64,000 nt of DNA from Tolypothrix tenuis PCC 7101. GTDB taxonomy: Bacteria > Cyanobacteriota > Cyanobacteriia > Cyanobacteriales > Nostocaceae. Shown one piece after another: positions 1-8,769 of this stretch (its first letter is position 1; each line of letters starts with the position of its first letter). The translations under genes were made by a program, and so were the position numbers. Under the pieces are notes generated by a model. That model was not told where the DNA came from. It ran no database searches and worked only from the letters and a program-made list of their open reading frames with translations. The stretch is taken from contig NZ_AP018250.1 in NCBI RefSeq assembly GCF_002368295.1, positions 124,001 to 188,000 on the forward strand, read 5' to 3'.

Positions 1-24
1 TGAATAAATATTACAAAAAATAAT

Positions 25-651
25 ATGAGTGAAACTATAGTTCGCAAACAGTACGACCAGTTAGCGGGTGTTTACGATTTACGTTGGAAAAGTTATATAA
101 CTAATACACTATCTTTCCTCAAAAAATGGGCAGAGATATCACCAACAGATACTATACTTGATGTTGCCTGTGGTACTGGTGAGTTTGAACATTTACTGCT
201 AGCTGAATATTCATCACAACAAATTGTTGGGATAGACATTTCAGATAAAATGCTGGCGATCGCCAAACAGAAATGTAGTGCTTATCCTCAAGTATCATTC
301 CAGATTGCGAGTGCATCAAATTTGCCATTTGACAATGATAGTTTTGATGTGATTGTGTCTGCCAATGCGTTTCACTACTTTGACGATCCACTTGCTGCAT
401 TAAAGGAGATGAGACGAGTCCTGAAGCCTGATGGTAAAGTTATGATCCTGGATTGGTGTAGAGATTATTTACTTTGTAAAATATGTGACATTATCCTTAA
501 AGGTTTCGATCCGGCTCATCAGCAGTGTTATACCCAAAATGAATTTCACCGCTTGCTTGAAGATGCAAATTTTGCGGTTTATCGCGCAACCAGAATTCGC
601 TTTGGTGTTGTATGGGGGTTGATGGTAGCTACAGCAATTCTCAAGAATTAA
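25..651 (+). CDS. Class I SAM-dependent methyltransferase
   Basis: A 208-residue protein with a class I methyltransferase fold of the Methyltransf_11 type. Motif I (DVACGTGE, near residues 46-53) binds S-adenosylmethionine. It is followed by the acidic strand GIDIS (near 69-73), a post-I segment and a motif near FDVIVSANAFHYF. The size fits the small-molecule methyltransferases of the UbiE/arsenite-methyltransferase-like group. The C-terminal third has only two cysteines and no clear arsenite-binding triad, so the substrate is unknown. It starts 24 bases into the window, so its operon context upstream is not visible. It lies before a metal-resistance block, but a link to metals is only positional. 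Confidence 0.8.
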   Translation: MSETIVRKQYDQLAGVYDLRWKSYITNTLSFLKKWAEISPTDTILDVACGTGEFEHLLLAEYSSQQIVGIDISDKMLAIAKQKCSAYPQVSFQIASASNLPFDNDSFDVIVSANAFHYFDDPLAALKEMRRVLKPDGKVMILDWCRDYLLCKICDIILKGFDPAHQQCYTQNEFHRLLEDANFAVYRATRIRFGVVWGLMVATAILKN

Positions 652-750
652 GTTGTTTTATTGCTGCTTATACACTTTTAATTTTACTAAAATTAATACT
701 TTTAAAAGATTTTCACTAATTACAAGAACAAAAATTTCAATTTTATATAA

Positions 751-817
751 AACCACAGATGCACACAGATAAACAGTGATGATTTATCTGTGTACATCTA
801 TTTTTATCTGTAGTTAT
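751..817. repeat. Dispersed palindromic repeat with a strong hairpin
   Basis: A near-perfect inverted repeat lies at 757-773 and 783-799: an 11-bp perfect inner stem, a one-base mismatch and 5 more pairs around a 9-nt loop. The motif (ACACAGATAAA and its complement) resembles the short interspersed palindromes common between genes in Nostoc-type genomes. It may also end transcripts from the methyltransferase gene. No coding potential is seen in the rest of 652-830. Confidence 0.6.
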
Positions 818-833
818 TTTTTTATTTTTCCTC

Positions 834-865
834 TTGACTCTCCAGGCAGATGGAGAATTTAAGCT
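834..865 (+). promoter_or_regulatory. MerR-type promoter/operator, copy 1
   Basis: A -35 box TTGACT (834-839) and a weak -10 TAAGCT (860-865) are separated by an overlong 20-bp spacer. The dyad TCTCCA-N6-TGGAGA (839-856) sits inside the spacer. An overlong spacer with a central dyad is the hallmark of promoters that MerR-family regulators untwist. The same arrangement recurs at 5864-5895 and 6444-6475. It should drive the HMA protein and the RND efflux genes downstream. Confidence 0.75.
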
Positions 866-943
866 AATTCCAGGTTGAGTAAAAAATTAAAAACTTACTC
901 AAACAAACCACTATTTAGTAGTAAAAGTCAGGAGTTTTCAAAG

Positions 944-1138
944 ATGACATTACAATTTACTATTCCTAAATTAGCTTGTTCAGCTTGTGTAAATACCATC
1001 ACCGATGCAATTCAACAATTTGATGCTGCTGCCACTGTCAAAGCTGACACAAAAACTAAAACCGTTAGTATTGAAACTCAAGCATCAGAGACAGTTGTTA
1101 AAGAAGCGTTTGCCTCTGTTGGCTATCCATCTATCTAG
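944..1138 (+). CDS. Small heavy-metal-associated (HMA) domain metallochaperone
   Basis: A 64-residue HMA-domain protein. The metal site is a CSAC (CxxC) motif in the first loop, preceded by the strand MTLQFTIPKLA and ending with the typical EAFASVGYPS. This size and fold fit Atx1/CopZ-like carriers of Cu(I) or a related soft metal. I chose ATG 944, not the upstream TTG at 875, because AGGAG lies at 930-934 and the domain begins there. It follows a MerR-type promoter and precedes the adaptor and RND pump genes, so it probably delivers metal to, or buffers metal for, that export system. Metal specificity cannot be read from the sequence. Confidence 0.8.
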   Translation: MTLQFTIPKLACSACVNTITDAIQQFDAAATVKADTKTKTVSIETQASETVVKEAFASVGYPSI

Positions 1139-1244
1139 GAATTTCAAAAGTATATCAACAGTTATTGTTTTGCTAACTGTTGATAGAAATTTTTCTATTA
1201 AAAATTATTTTGGCTCAACTTAGTTTACAGGAAATTTCTCAAAT

Positions 1245-2555
1245 ATGAACCCCTTGGAAAGCCAGACTCCTATTCTAGATTTAGACGATGATTTCCAGAT
1301 TGAATTGCAGTCACCACACTCACAAAAACCTTGGCTTTGGCTATTGCTAACCCTACTCTTGGTAGGTGGAGGTATTGTTGTTTGGCGTGTGCTGACTCCC
1401 AGTCAAAAATCTCCAGTAGCGACAGCTGTTGCACCTCCAGGAATTAAAGTAAAATTATCCTCACTACAAGCAAGCACAATTGAACAAAGTTCCAATTTTA
1501 TTGCTAACCTCCGATCGCGTCGTTCAGTTACTCTCCGTCCCAGAATCCAAGGTCAGATCGGTCAGATTTTTGTGAGATCCGGCGATGAGGTAAAAACAGG
1601 TACACCAATTCTGCAAATCGATGCGGAAGAACAAAAAGCAGCAGTTAGCAGTGTGGATGCAGCTGCAATGGCGGCGCGATCGCAACTCGAAAATGCCAAA
1701 GCAACTCTCAAATCTATAGAAGCTGAACGTTTATCCAAACAAGCTGATGTCAGGTTAAATCAGTTGGACTACCAAAGGTACTCTTACCTTGCTGCGGAAG
1801 GTGCGATATCTCGTCAAACTCAGGATCAATACGCTAACAAACTAGCTACAGCTAAAGCCAACTTGAGTGCAATTGAGGCCCAAATTCAAGCCCAAAAAGC
1901 TGCTATCTCTCAAGCCGAAAAAGCTGTACAACAAGCTCAAGCAGCTACCAAACAACAACAAGTCCAATTGAAATACTACAAAATTACCGCGCCTTTTACT
2001 GGCAAAGTAGGCGACATCCCCATCAAAATCGGTGATTTTGTCGATACCTCTACTCAATTGGCAACTATTACCGAAAATCAAACTCTAGAAGTCAATATTT
2101 CCATACCAGTTCAGCAAGCAACCCGATTACGTCCGGGAATGACATTGCAATTAATTGACGAACGAGGTAAAAATCTCGGAAGCAGTCGCATATTTTTCAT
2201 CGCTCCCAACACCGCTAACGATACGCAGTCAGTCTTAGTAAAATCACTGTTTGATAATTCCCGCAGACATTTGCGAGCCGACCAATTTGTTAAAGCGAAA
2301 GTGATTTGGGACAAACGCCCAGGAGTATTAATTCCCACAACAACTGTCATCCGTTTGGCTGGAGAAACCTTTGTTTATGTAGCTGAATCATCACCCAAGC
2401 GATCGCAGTTAGTAGCACGGCTTAAACCCGTAGAACTAGGTAGCATCCAGGGTAATCAGTATCAATTGCTAAAAGGGTTAACCGCAGGAGAGAAAATTAT
2501 CGTTTCCGGTTTACTCAACTTAAGAGATGGCGCTCCGATTATCCCTGAGCCTTAA
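1245..2555 (+). CDS. RND efflux periplasmic adaptor (HlyD/AcrA family)
   Basis: A 436-residue membrane fusion protein. It has one N-terminal membrane anchor (residues about 30-48, PWLWLLLTLLLVGGG) rather than a lipobox. A biotinyl-lipoyl-like half-motif follows (VTLRPRIQGQIGQIFVRSGDEV), then a long coiled-coil hairpin rich in Ala, Gln and Lys (about 130-245) and a beta-barrel domain. It would link the inner-membrane RND pump encoded 36 nt downstream to an outer-membrane channel; no TolC-like gene is seen here. It is probably co-transcribed with the HMA gene from the MerR-type promoter at 834. The spacer 1139-1244 holds no other gene. Confidence 0.88.
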   Translation: MNPLESQTPILDLDDDFQIELQSPHSQKPWLWLLLTLLLVGGGIVVWRVLTPSQKSPVATAVAPPGIKVKLSSLQASTIEQSSNFIANLRSRRSVTLRPRIQGQIGQIFVRSGDEVKTGTPILQIDAEEQKAAVSSVDAAAMAARSQLENAKATLKSIEAERLSKQADVRLNQLDYQRYSYLAAEGAISRQTQDQYANKLATAKANLSAIEAQIQAQKAAISQAEKAVQQAQAATKQQQVQLKYYKITAPFTGKVGDIPIKIGDFVDTSTQLATITENQTLEVNISIPVQQATRLRPGMTLQLIDERGKNLGSSRIFFIAPNTANDTQSVLVKSLFDNSRRHLRADQFVKAKVIWDKRPGVLIPTTTVIRLAGETFVYVAESSPKRSQLVARLKPVELGSIQGNQYQLLKGLTAGEKIIVSGLLNLRDGAPIIPEP

Positions 2556-2591
2556 TTAAATCTAGATTTTCACCCAGAAAGAAATAAGTTT

Positions 2592-5500
2592 ATGTTTGCG
2601 AATTTTTTTATTAAGCGACCTGTATTTGCGATCGCTTGCGCTCTCGTCATGCTCATGGTAGGAATCATCAGCATTCCCTTACTACCAGTAGAGCAGTACC
2701 CAGATATCAGTCCTGTGCAAATCAATGTTACCGCTAATTACATTGGTGCTAGCGCCCAAGTTGTAGAAGATACTGTCACCACAGTTTTAGAACGCCAAAT
2801 TAATGGTGTCGAAGGCTTGAAATATATCACCTCAACCAGCAGCAGTGACGGTACTAGCAACATTATCGTCACTTTTGACCAAGGCTATGACATTGATACT
2901 GCGGCGGCTGATGTGCAGAATCGAGTCTTGCTTGCAGAACCGAAATTGCCAGAAGTTGTCCGTCAAACGGGAGTTTCTGTCACGAAGCAATCCAGCGGTA
3001 TCGTCTTAGCGATGGCTTTATATAGTGAAGGCGATAAGTACGATGACACTTTTATTAGTAACTATGCAGACCTGTATGTTTTAGACCGTCTCAGACGCAT
3101 CAAAGGTGTAGGTAATATTGCGACGTTTGGCGATCGCCGCTATGCAATGCGGTTGTGGCTTGACCCGACTCAACTTGCTAATCGCAAGCTCACAACTGAG
3201 GACGTAATTAACGCACTTCATCAACAAAACTTACAGTTAGGTATCGGTAGTATTGGACAGCCACCTGCACCAAATGGGCAAATGTATCAAATTGAGTTGC
3301 AAACTCAAGGGCGGTTAAAAGAAGCTGCCGAATTTGAAAACATGGTCATCAAAGCGGGTACAGATGGCACACTTGTGAAGCTTAAAGATGTTGGTCGTGC
3401 TGAACTTGGGGCAGAAAATTATAGTTCCTTTGCTCGCTATAGCGGTCACGTTGCTGTTGGCTATCAAATCCTGCAAATTCCTGGAAGCAATGCTTTAAAG
3501 ATTGCTAATGCGGTAAAAGCCGAAATGGAGCAAATTGCAAAGGACTTTCCACCTGGTTTGAAATATGAATTTCCCTATGATTCTTCACTATTTGTTGAAG
3601 CATCTCGCCAGGAAGTTGTCAAAAATTTATTGGAATCGATTGTGCTAGTTGTCTTAGTAATTTTTGTTTTCTTACAAGACTGGCGCACTACCCTCATTCC
3701 CGCAATTACAATTCCAATTTCTTTAATTGGAACGTTTGCCTTTGTAAAAATTTTCGATTTTTCACTTAACAGCTTGACTTTGTTTGGTTTGACTTTAGGG
3801 TCGGGGATGGTGGTAGACGATGCAATCATCATCGTCGAACAAATTAACCGCTTTATCCAGAGTAAAAGGATGAATCCGCGCCAAGCGGCTAGTGAATCCA
3901 TGACAGAACTGTTTGGGGCGGTAATTGCCACATCCCTCGTACTCATGGCTATGTTTATTCCTGTGGGATTCTTCCCTGGAACAACGGGACAACTATATAA
4001 ACAATTTGCACTGACGATCGCTTTCTCAATTGTACTTTCGACTTTTATTGCTATTACCTTAACTCCAGCTCTGGCAGCTATGTTGTTGCGGAAAACTCAA
4101 AAACCACGCGGTTTACTAGGCTGGATTTTTGGAGCGATTAATTGGTTACTTGACTGGATGCAAAAAGGATACCAACAAATTCTCCGGTTGCTGATCAACT
4201 TTAAAATCGTTGTTGTGGTACTGTTTATTGCATCTTTGGTTTGGACAGGCTGGCTTTACCTGCGCGTCCCGACAGCATTTTTACCAGAAGAAGACCAAGG
4301 TTATTTTATTAACTTAATACAGGGGCCAGATGGCACTTCACTCAACTACACCCGTGAAGTTGCGAAGCAAGCAGAAAAAGCACTGCTGAAGATACCAGAG
4401 ATTCAAGGTACTTTTGCAATGGGTGGTGTTGGTTTTAGTGGTAATACTCCCAACCGAGGCTTGATATTTGCACCGCTAAAATCTTGGGATGTCCGAAAAA
4501 CAGCCCAACAAACAGCATCAGCAATTGTTAATCAAGCTAGAGGTGGACTGTCAGCAATCAAAGACGCAGCCGTGTTTGCAGTGAATCCTCCGACTATCCA
4601 AAGTTTAGGCAGTGTGGGTGGTTTTGTGTTTCAGCTGCAAGATAGAGGAGACAGAAATAATAGCGACATCAATAATTTAGTCAAAATCAGCCACGATTTA
4701 ATCGGCAAAGCCAATCAAACACCAGGATTGCAAGGAGTATTCAGTACCTACACAGCCAATGCACCACAGTTACTTATCGAAGTAGATCGAGAAAAAGCCG
4801 AAGCCTTACAAGTCCCTGTCAGAGATATTTTTAGCACCTTGCAGACTTTCATCGGTTCTCGCTACGTCAATGATTTTAATGCTTTTGGTCGCACTTATCG
4901 AGTCTATGTCCAAGCAGATCAACAGTTTCGCGCTAACCCAGAAGATATTGGACAACTATATGTGCGTTCCGGGCGGGGTGAGATGATTTCCCTCAGTAGT
5001 TTGGTGAAGGTTACACCAACCACCGGGCCGCAAACAATTAACCACTACAATCTATATCGCTCAATTGAAATTAATGGCGCAGCCGCTCCTGGCTTCAGTT
5101 CTGGACAAGCAATAGAAGCGATGAAAAATTTAGCCGCTACTGTCTTGCCAAAAAACATAGGTTACGAATGGTCAGGTATTACCTTAGAAGAATTAGAATC
5201 AGGTGGTCAAGCACCAATTATTTTTGGTCTAGGAATTTTCTTTGTTTTCTTAGTGCTAGCTGCTCAATACAATAACTTCGTAGACCCTTTGATTATTTTA
5301 TTGTCAGTTCCCTTAGCTGTTTTAGGAGCATTGTTAGCCCAATCATGGCGCGGCTTGTATAACGATGTTTATTGTCAGGTTGGTTTAGTCATGTTAATTG
5401 GGTTAGCTAGTAAAAATGCAATTTTAATTGTTGAATTTGCTAACCAATTACGTGAACAAGGTTTTTCAATTACCAAAGCAGCCGTGAAAGCTTCTGGAGA

Positions 5501-5771
5501 ACGCTTACGACCAATTATCATGACTGCTATTTCTACTCTATTGGGAACTTGGCCGCTTGTTGTTGCTACAGGCGCAGGTTCGGCCAGCCGGCAATCTCTG
5601 GGTACGGCTGTCTTTGGTGGAATGTTCGTTGCAACTTTCTTGAGTTTGTTTGTAGTACCTATCCTGTATATCGTGATTACCCAAATTCGCTTACTGTTTG
5701 TAGGTGTACCAAAGTTAAGGAATCAAGCGGGTAAGTTAGCAAAACAATCAGGAATTGACGTACTCCGTTGA
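2592..5771 (+). CDS. RND efflux transporter, HAE1 (AcrB-like) type
   Basis: A full-length 1059-residue RND pump with N-terminal TM1 (RPVFAIACALVMLMVGIIS), two large periplasmic loops and TM2-6 and TM8-12 clusters. The TM4 segment carries adjacent aspartates (GMVVDDAIIIVEQINR), the proton-relay pair of AcrB-type pumps. The family normally exports drugs or other amphiphilic compounds as a trimer with an adaptor and TolC. Its place behind a MerR-type metal promoter and next to an HMA chaperone is notable, because metal exporters are usually HME-type, as seen twice in this window at 10.3-16.7 kb. It could export metal complexes or organic toxicants under metal control. Function is inferred from family and context. 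Confidence 0.9.
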   Translation: MFANFFIKRPVFAIACALVMLMVGIISIPLLPVEQYPDISPVQINVTANYIGASAQVVEDTVTTVLERQINGVEGLKYITSTSSSDGTSNIIVTFDQGYDIDTAAADVQNRVLLAEPKLPEVVRQTGVSVTKQSSGIVLAMALYSEGDKYDDTFISNYADLYVLDRLRRIKGVGNIATFGDRRYAMRLWLDPTQLANRKLTTEDVINALHQQNLQLGIGSIGQPPAPNGQMYQIELQTQGRLKEAAEFENMVIKAGTDGTLVKLKDVGRAELGAENYSSFARYSGHVAVGYQILQIPGSNALKIANAVKAEMEQIAKDFPPGLKYEFPYDSSLFVEASRQEVVKNLLESIVLVVLVIFVFLQDWRTTLIPAITIPISLIGTFAFVKIFDFSLNSLTLFGLTLGSGMVVDDAIIIVEQINRFIQSKRMNPRQAASESMTELFGAVIATSLVLMAMFIPVGFFPGTTGQLYKQFALTIAFSIVLSTFIAITLTPALAAMLLRKTQKPRGLLGWIFGAINWLLDWMQKGYQQILRLLINFKIVVVVLFIASLVWTGWLYLRVPTAFLPEEDQGYFINLIQGPDGTSLNYTREVAKQAEKALLKIPEIQGTFAMGGVGFSGNTPNRGLIFAPLKSWDVRKTAQQTASAIVNQARGGLSAIKDAAVFAVNPPTIQSLGSVGGFVFQLQDRGDRNNSDINNLVKISHDLIGKANQTPGLQGVFSTYTANAPQLLIEVDREKAEALQVPVRDIFSTLQTFIGSRYVNDFNAFGRTYRVYVQADQQFRANPEDIGQLYVRSGRGEMISLSSLVKVTPTTGPQTINHYNLYRSIEINGAAAPGFSSGQAIEAMKNLAATVLPKNIGYEWSGITLEELESGGQAPIIFGLGIFFVFLVLAAQYNNFVDPLIILLSVPLAVLGALLAQSWRGLYNDVYCQVGLVMLIGLASKNAILIVEFANQLREQGFSITKAAVKASGERLRPIIMTAISTLLGTWPLVVATGAGSASRQSLGTAVFGGMFVATFLSLFVVPILYIVITQIRLLFVGVPKLRNQAGKLAKQSGIDVLR

Positions 5772-5863
5772 AAATAACCGAGAATTCTTAGCTTGGCGTA
5801 CATCCCCTGGCTTGAGCTTAGGGGGTTTTCACTTTACCCCATTATTTTTAATCGAGTTGATAC

Positions 5864-5895
5864 TTGACTCTCCATCTGACTGGAGAATCTAGGAT
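5864..5895 (+). promoter_or_regulatory. MerR-type promoter/operator, copy 2 (merR autoregulation)
   Basis: A -35 TTGACT (5864-5869), a 20-bp spacer containing TCTCCA-N6-TGGAGA (5869-5886) and a -10 TAGGAT (5890-5895). The dyad and spacing are identical to copy 1. It lies 33 nt before the merR start codon, so the regulator probably controls its own gene. A weak CCCCT/AGGGG hairpin followed by TTTT at 5804-5828 may end the pump transcript upstream. Confidence 0.75.
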
Positions 5896-5927
5896 AAAGT
5901 AGACGATTAAATTTAAGAGAAGTAATT

Positions 5928-6335
5928 ATGCTAGTTCAAGAAAAGTCAAAACAGATTGGTGTAGTTGCTAAAGAAAGTGGAGTACCAATTAAAACCATTC
6001 GCTACTATGAAGAGCTTGGTCTACTCAGATCATCAGGCAGAACTGAGGGTGGTTTTAGATTATTTAACACTGATGTTTTAGCTCGCCTGCACTTTATTAA
6101 ACGCGCCCAAAGTCTGGGTTTAACTTTAGCCGAAATCAAAGAATTTTTGAATGTTCATGATGAGGGAGAATTACCGTGTGAACATATAAAAATCAAGCTT
6201 GAGGATAAGGTACAAGCTATTGATGATCAAATTCAGCAATTACTTATTTTGAGACAAGATTTGTCAGAGATGCTGTCTGGCTGGGAAATTCAATCCGAAA
6301 CATATCATCCAACAATTTGCCCCATTATTAATTAA
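5928..6335 (+). CDS. MerR-family heavy-metal-responsive regulator
   Basis: A 135-residue MerR-family activator. The winged-helix DNA-binding domain occupies the first 70 residues (IGVVAKESGVPIKTIRYYEELGLL, GGFRLFNTDVLARLHFIKRAQ). A dimerisation helix follows at about 88-118. Candidate metal ligands are Cys84 in LPCEH, His86, His127 and Cys131 in the C-terminal tail TICPIIN. The Cys84 position matches the ligand of the MerR/ZntR group, whereas CueR senses with a C-x7-C loop that is absent here, so Zn, Cd, Pb or Hg sensing is as likely as copper. Its own promoter and two others carry the same dyad, defining a three-promoter regulon. Confidence 0.88.
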   Translation: MLVQEKSKQIGVVAKESGVPIKTIRYYEELGLLRSSGRTEGGFRLFNTDVLARLHFIKRAQSLGLTLAEIKEFLNVHDEGELPCEHIKIKLEDKVQAIDDQIQQLLILRQDLSEMLSGWEIQSETYHPTICPIIN

Positions 6336-6368
6336 AAATCAGTGTTAATCTAAAAAATATTTTTTAAC

Positions 6369-6400
6369 AATACGCTCACTCAAAAATGAACGTATTTTTT
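6369..6400 (+). terminator. Probable terminator after merR
   Basis: AATACG (6369-6374) pairs with CGTATT (6391-6396) and runs into a T tract. The loop is long (16 nt) with minor inner pairing. It lies 34 nt after the merR stop codon. Confidence 0.5.
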
Positions 6401-6443
6401 ATTAATTCAAATCAAAAAACTAAAAATTTCTTGATTTTACCTC

Positions 6444-6475
6444 TTGACTCTCCACTCAACTAGACAATTTAAACT
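6444..6475 (+). promoter_or_regulatory. MerR-type promoter/operator, copy 3
   Basis: A -35 TTGACT (6444-6449), a 20-bp spacer and a -10 TAAACT (6470-6475). The left half-site TCTCCA is intact but the right half is degenerate (TAGACA instead of TGGAGA). A weaker half-site suggests a lower-affinity member of the same regulon. It drives the His-rich lipoprotein gene. Confidence 0.65.
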
Positions 6476-6504
6476 CACTTTATCTTGAGTAAAGGAGAAA
6501 ATCA

Positions 6505-7419
6505 ATGAATAGATTTATAAATGCGATCGCTATCACTACTACTTTGGTAATAGTTCAAGCTTGTTCATCATTACCTAACGCTGAAGAAAAAGCAATGTCT
6601 GTTAGTACACATCAGCATGAGGAGCATTTAACGAGCGGAAGTCATAATCATGAAGAGCCTTCAATCAATGAAAGTCATCATGGAGAACATTCAACAAGTA
6701 GCACAGTTCATGGTGAGAAGAAAGCAGTGACTCAAGCAAAACTTAAAGTTTCCAGTGAAATCACCCCAAATAAAAATATTTCGCTATTGATTGATGTTGA
6801 AGATTTAGAAGGGAAGGCGATCGCCAAGTTTGACACTTTTCAAGAAAAGCTCATGCATTTAATTATTGTCAGTGACGATCTTCAGTTTTTCAGCCATCTT
6901 CATCCTACATATAAAGATAATGGTCAGTTCAAAGTAGAAGCTAGTTTTCCCCAAGCAGGTGGTTACACATTTTTTAGTGACTACAAACCTACTGGTCAAA
7001 CAGAGCAAATTTCAGTATTGAAAACACAAGTTCCAGGAATCAGTATTGCTGCTCCAGAAATTGACATTAAGCGTAGTAAAACTTTCAATGATACTCAAGT
7101 CAATCTCGCTCTTTCTGAACCCACTGTAAAAGCAGGTCAAGAAGTGACTTTAATGTTTAAATTACAAGATGCTGCTAACAATCAACCGTTAACAGACTTG
7201 CAACCTTACTTGGGAGAAAAAGGACATTTGGTTATCCTGCGACAGTCAAGCTCATTAACAGCAGCAGATTACATCCATGCTCACGCACTCAAAAATACCC
7301 CAACTGGACAGGTTCATTTTATGACTAGCTTTCCGCAAGCAGGCAAGTATAAACTTTGGGGACAATTCAATCGTAACGGGAAAATTATTACTGCTGATTT
7401 TTGGATTAATGTGGTTTAA
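6505..7419 (+). CDS. His-rich periplasmic lipoprotein with duplicated beta-sandwich domain
   Basis: A 304-residue lipoprotein with a signal peptide ending in a lipobox (VQAC, Cys20). Residues about 34-72 form a His/Glu/Ser-rich linker with HQHEEH, SHNHEE, SHHGEH and VHGEK clusters, a likely metal-chelating segment. Two similar domains follow, each with a conserved core: LMHLIIV...HLHP...FPQAGGY, then KGHLVIL...HAHA...FPQAGKY. This resembles the FixH/YtkA-like and cupredoxin-like folds found beside metal efflux systems. ATG 6505 has a good AAGGAGA at 6492-6498. The MerR-type promoter upstream makes it the third arm of the regulon. A periplasmic metal buffer is the most likely role, but this is inference. 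Confidence 0.75.
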   Translation: MNRFINAIAITTTLVIVQACSSLPNAEEKAMSVSTHQHEEHLTSGSHNHEEPSINESHHGEHSTSSTVHGEKKAVTQAKLKVSSEITPNKNISLLIDVEDLEGKAIAKFDTFQEKLMHLIIVSDDLQFFSHLHPTYKDNGQFKVEASFPQAGGYTFFSDYKPTGQTEQISVLKTQVPGISIAAPEIDIKRSKTFNDTQVNLALSEPTVKAGQEVTLMFKLQDAANNQPLTDLQPYLGEKGHLVILRQSSSLTAADYIHAHALKNTPTGQVHFMTSFPQAGKYKLWGQFNRNGKIITADFWINVV

Positions 7420-7496
7420 TTTAGCTTATACTTCTTAGTAACACAAGAGTACAAAACTTTTTGGCTTCTTACTTTGTATGTCCATAGTATATAGGT

Positions 7497-7530
7497 GAAT
7501 TCACCACCTTAAACGGGTGGTGAATTCTTG
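7497..7530 (+). terminator. Strong hairpin, probable bidirectional terminator
   Basis: A perfect 12-bp inverted repeat, GAATTCACCACC (7497-7508) with its complement at 7516-7527 around a 7-nt loop, then TTGCTTTT. It lies about 75 nt after the lipoprotein gene. Confidence 0.65.
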
Positions 7531-8001
7531 CTTTTAACTCTTCTTATTAAAACTAAGAGTATTATCTCAAGATCTATTGGTTATGAGAAAGCTACATACA
7601 GTAACTTTTTGTCTATTAATAGAAACTGTTGTAGGAATTATCTGCCCTGATTGATTTTTAACTTGAATTCTACTACGTCAGGTAACTTAATTGCAAGTTA
7701 TACCAAAGGTTAACCTATACATTAACTTTAAATTTATGAGTAGCATCTGTGGGATAAGTAGTAATAAGAATGACAACACTTTTAAACAGATGAGAAGTTA
7801 TAAAATCACCTGTTTCTCCACTTGTTCATACAGCAGAAACCGAAAAATATGTCACTGCTAAAATACATACATTAACATAAATCTATTGTTTTATTTTGTT
7901 TCTTCTAACACTTTCTACACATTTTTCTTTTATTATTAGTTTCACATTTATACATGAGAGTTTCATGAAACTCTTTAGCTTATTAGTAAAAAAACATTTA
8001 A
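7531..8001. other. Gene-free spacer
   Basis: About 470 nt of AT-rich sequence between the plus-strand MerR regulon and the minus-strand DUF2808 gene. I see no convincing reading frame, operator copy or RNA gene here. Confidence 0.6.
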
Positions 8002-8487
8002 TCAGTAAGTATGAAATGAAGCAACACCTATAGGTATTTCTGCATCAATGCCAACCTCTCTAACTGAGAAACTGTAAACAGAACCATTACCAAGATTTTG
8101 TCTTTTTATCCTGTTAAGGTCGATATCAAACTTAGTATTAGGGGCAACTGGTTTGGCAAAAAATAATAGTATTCTTTTACCAGTGACAGTTACATTAGTA
8201 TTAATTTTTTGTCCCTTTTCATCGACGGCATCGATATCTTGAATATTATTACTGATAATTATATTTGCTGGAATTTTTACAATTAGTTGAGTAACAGCTT
8301 TGCTATTTTGCGGAATGTGCAATCGGAAAGTATGCCTGAATATTCCCCACTTAGTGGGAGGAAATTGTGTATTTGAATCAATATGAGGAACCTTACCATC
8401 ATTTGTTCTGGCACTGGCATAGCTAGGAGCAATAATAGCTATGCTATTTAGAGCTAAGACAACAGTGTAAACGAATAAACTCTTCAT
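8002..8487 (-). CDS. DUF2808-type exported protein
   Basis: A 161-residue protein with a cleavable signal peptide (MKSLFVYTVVLALNSIAIIA, cleavage near SYASA). The body is a predicted beta-sandwich (HTFRLHIPQNSKAVTQLIVKIP, then VDEKGQKI) that I recognise as DUF2808, a cyanobacterial family of unknown function. I start at ATG 8487, which has GAGG just upstream, rather than the TTG-type start at 8508. It is a paralogue of the next gene (8770-9258): both share the layout W-x-x-x-x-x-x-F-x-LHIP, DEKGQKI or DEQGQKI, and a C-terminal EIPIG or EIPVG. A direct-repeat operator (8720-8737) lies upstream, linking it to the metal island. Confidence 0.7.
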   Translation of the reverse strand: MKSLFVYTVVLALNSIAIIAPSYASARTNDGKVPHIDSNTQFPPTKWGIFRHTFRLHIPQNSKAVTQLIVKIPANIIISNNIQDIDAVDEKGQKINTNVTVTGKRILLFFAKPVAPNTKFDIDLNRIKRQNLGNGSVYSFSVREVGIDAEIPIGVASFHTY

Positions 8488-8719
8488 ATTTACCTCTACA
8501 ATAATCAAATAAATTAGCTAAATTACATCTCATTATTTATGAGTTAATCTGCTCTTGATAGATATATTAAACTTAGCAAAGCTAAATTTAACTCCCTCAT
8601 TTGCATAGTCATTAATCAAGAGAAGTAGCCAGTTAGCTTACCATTATCAGGTTTAAATTGTTAGTGATCTTTTTGTTGAAGAGGTATACTACCTCTATCT
8701 ACTAGCATGACAACTTACA

Positions 8720-8737
8720 ATGAAATCAAGATGAAAT
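8720..8737 (-). promoter_or_regulatory. Direct-repeat operator A (ATGAAAT-N4-ATGAAAT)
   Basis: Two ATGAAAT heptamers 11 bp apart (8720-8726 and 8731-8737), read as ATTTCAT on the minus strand. It lies 233 nt upstream of the DUF2808 gene at 8487. One of six copies in the window; an 11-bp period is what an OmpR/PhoB-family response regulator dimer would bind. Confidence 0.65.
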
Positions 8738-8769
8738 TTAAGCAGTTATAATTAAAATTTATAAATAAA

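Noticed and set aside
1005..1223. 72-residue frame overlapping the HMA gene
   Set aside because: It overlaps a clear HMA domain in another frame and has low-complexity Leu/Lys content.
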